This document shows positions 14,206-15,077 of a stretch of DNA of 15,077 bases, in pieces. The stretch is from assembly GCA_025655635.1 (NCBI GenBank), contig JAHXIM010000527.1, positions 1 through 15,077 of the forward strand, written 5' to 3'. How positions within the stretch are numbered: position 1 is the stretch's first letter; each line of letters starts with the position of its first letter. A model generated the notes under the pieces. It saw only the letters and a program-made list of their open reading frames with translations, did not search any database and had not been told where the DNA came from. Source of the stretch: a gamma proteobacterium symbiont of Lucinoma myriamae. Its GTDB lineage: Bacteria > Pseudomonadota > Gammaproteobacteria > GRL18. Both the position numbers and the translations under genes were made by a program.

Positions 14206-15030
14206 ATGTTAAAAACTAATAAATCTCGATTACAGAGCCTGATCCTTATCTCCTTATCTTCATACATCTGTAACGTCAATGCACTCGATACGGTATCAAG
14301 CTATGAAAATTCACAGGCACAAAATGCCGGGGCTGCATCAGAATTAAACGCTGACAATCCCGAGCAGACTAATTACAATCTGGATCAACTTGCCAATGAA
14401 TTGAAAAATCGCGGCTGGAATATTAATAAAGAAGAAGACGGCACTCTGGTATTAATACCAAAAGTGTCGTCAAAAAAAGCAATCAATAAAGAAAGCGACG
14501 AAATTGATCAATGGCAGCAGGTTCAGCAAAAGTTTATCAAAGCAGGATGGAAGGTAGAACGTGATGCTGATAGTTCAATACGCCTGTACCCTCTACAAAA
14601 ACAACCAGCCACATCGGATGTAAAGGAATTAAGCAAAAAAAATAATACCATAATAAACATTGAAAATAGCAGTTTTATCAGCGCTGACATGCAAAAGCAA
14701 TTAAGAGAAAAGGGCTGGGGTGTGACTAACAACTCTGACGGCAGTATATTACTTTATCCACCTGAACAAGCGCCTTCAACCATACCAAAACCATGTTATG
14801 GCTCAGCAACCACTGTTGATATTGATTTACCCGTTAATACTTGGCAGGAAGCACATGATATCGCACAAGGATGGCTGCAGGATAATTCTATCGGCAATGC
14901 TGCTGTGGGAAAAATCAGAAAAATAATTAATGTTTATATTATCAGTATAGTGGCCAATAAATCACCTTATACACTGATGCATCAAGTTGCAATCAGAAGC
15001 AATGATGGTGCCGTGATCCTCCTTAACTAA
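14206..15030 (+). CDS. Secreted three-repeat protein with PepSY-like C-terminus, unknown function
   Basis: This 274-residue protein begins with a Sec signal peptide (about 1-26, ending VNA). Three divergent ~26-residue repeats follow at about 60-86, 104-130 and 161-186, each reading roughly LxxxGWxVxxxxDGSIxLYP. The last ~75 residues, with DIAQGWLQDN (218-227), VGKIRKIINVYIISIV (234-249) and RSNDGAVILL (264-273), look like a PepSY-type unit, a fold found in protease propeptides and cell-envelope proteins. It should be periplasmic or outer-membrane associated. A good AAAGGGA precedes the ATG. It is driven by its own sigma-54 promoter, divergent from the kinase operon. The final codons CTC CTT AAC TAA are themselves the first unit of the tandem repeat at the window end. 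Confidence 0.7.
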   Translation: MLKTNKSRLQSLILISLSSYICNVNALDTVSSYENSQAQNAGAASELNADNPEQTNYNLDQLANELKNRGWNINKEEDGTLVLIPKVSSKKAINKESDEIDQWQQVQQKFIKAGWKVERDADSSIRLYPLQKQPATSDVKELSKKNNTIINIENSSFISADMQKQLREKGWGVTNNSDGSILLYPPEQAPSTIPKPCYGSATTVDIDLPVNTWQEAHDIAQGWLQDNSIGNAAVGKIRKIINVYIISIVANKSPYTLMHQVAIRSNDGAVILLN

Positions 15031-15077
15031 CTCCTTAACTAACTCCTTAACTAACTCCTTAACTAACTCCTTAACTA
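15019..15077. repeat. 12-bp tandem repeat, five copies, running off the window
   Basis: CTCCTTAACTAA repeats perfectly at 15019, 15031, 15043, 15055 and 15067, the last copy missing one base at the window edge. The first copy covers the last three codons and the stop of the 14206 gene. Since the unit is four codons long, each later copy repeats Leu-Leu-Asn-stop in frame. It could be slipped-strand expansion or an assembly artefact at a contig end. Confidence 0.9.

Overview
The window is AT-rich and reads as a gammaproteobacterium-like chromosome or metagenomic contig with an anaerobic or sulfur-based, quinone-centred energy metabolism. The pointers are a sulfide:quinone oxidoreductase (SQR) family flavoprotein, a probable rhodoquinone-forming RquA methyltransferase, an NrfD/FeS/multihaem cytochrome membrane module, a TorD-like molybdoenzyme chaperone and a sigma-54 two-component system. 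The taxonomic placement is inference only.

Layout. 1-423 is a regulatory region with an 11-bp inverted repeat and a sigma-54 promoter. 424-1191 (+) encodes a TorD-family chaperone. 1240-8504 (-) is a nine-gene directional cluster. In order of transcription it encodes a monohaem cytochrome c, a tetrahaem cytochrome c, a four-cluster FeS protein, an NrfD-type membrane subunit, RquA, SQR, a 51-residue protein, a Coq10/RatA-like START protein and a family 2 glycosyltransferase. 8505-9050 is a long AT-rich regulatory region with repeated 13-bp operators. 9051-9422 (+) is an unknown 123-residue protein. 9483-10409 (-) is a TIM-barrel-like protein of unknown function, whose frame continues past a TGA into a hydrophobic tail. 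10560-13834 (-) is a sensor kinase and NtrC-type regulator pair; the kinase carries a CxxCH haem motif in its periplasmic domain. 14206-15030 (+) is a secreted three-repeat protein with a PepSY-like end. The window stops inside a 12-bp tandem repeat.

How it fits together. The regulator has the GAFTGA loop needed to work with sigma-54. Four genes in the window carry a GG-N10-GC (-24/-12) promoter: 424, 9051, 10409 and 14206. A palindromic motif, TGACAAATTGTCA or TGACAAATTGACA, occurs in the intergenic regions, including a near-perfect copy about 119 bp upstream of the predicted start of the 14206 transcript. It also occurs in a cluster upstream of the cytochrome operon. I infer that the haem-bearing kinase and its regulator control a local regulon, which may include a rhodoquinone-linked electron-transfer module. 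No mobile element, CRISPR array or RNA gene was recognised.
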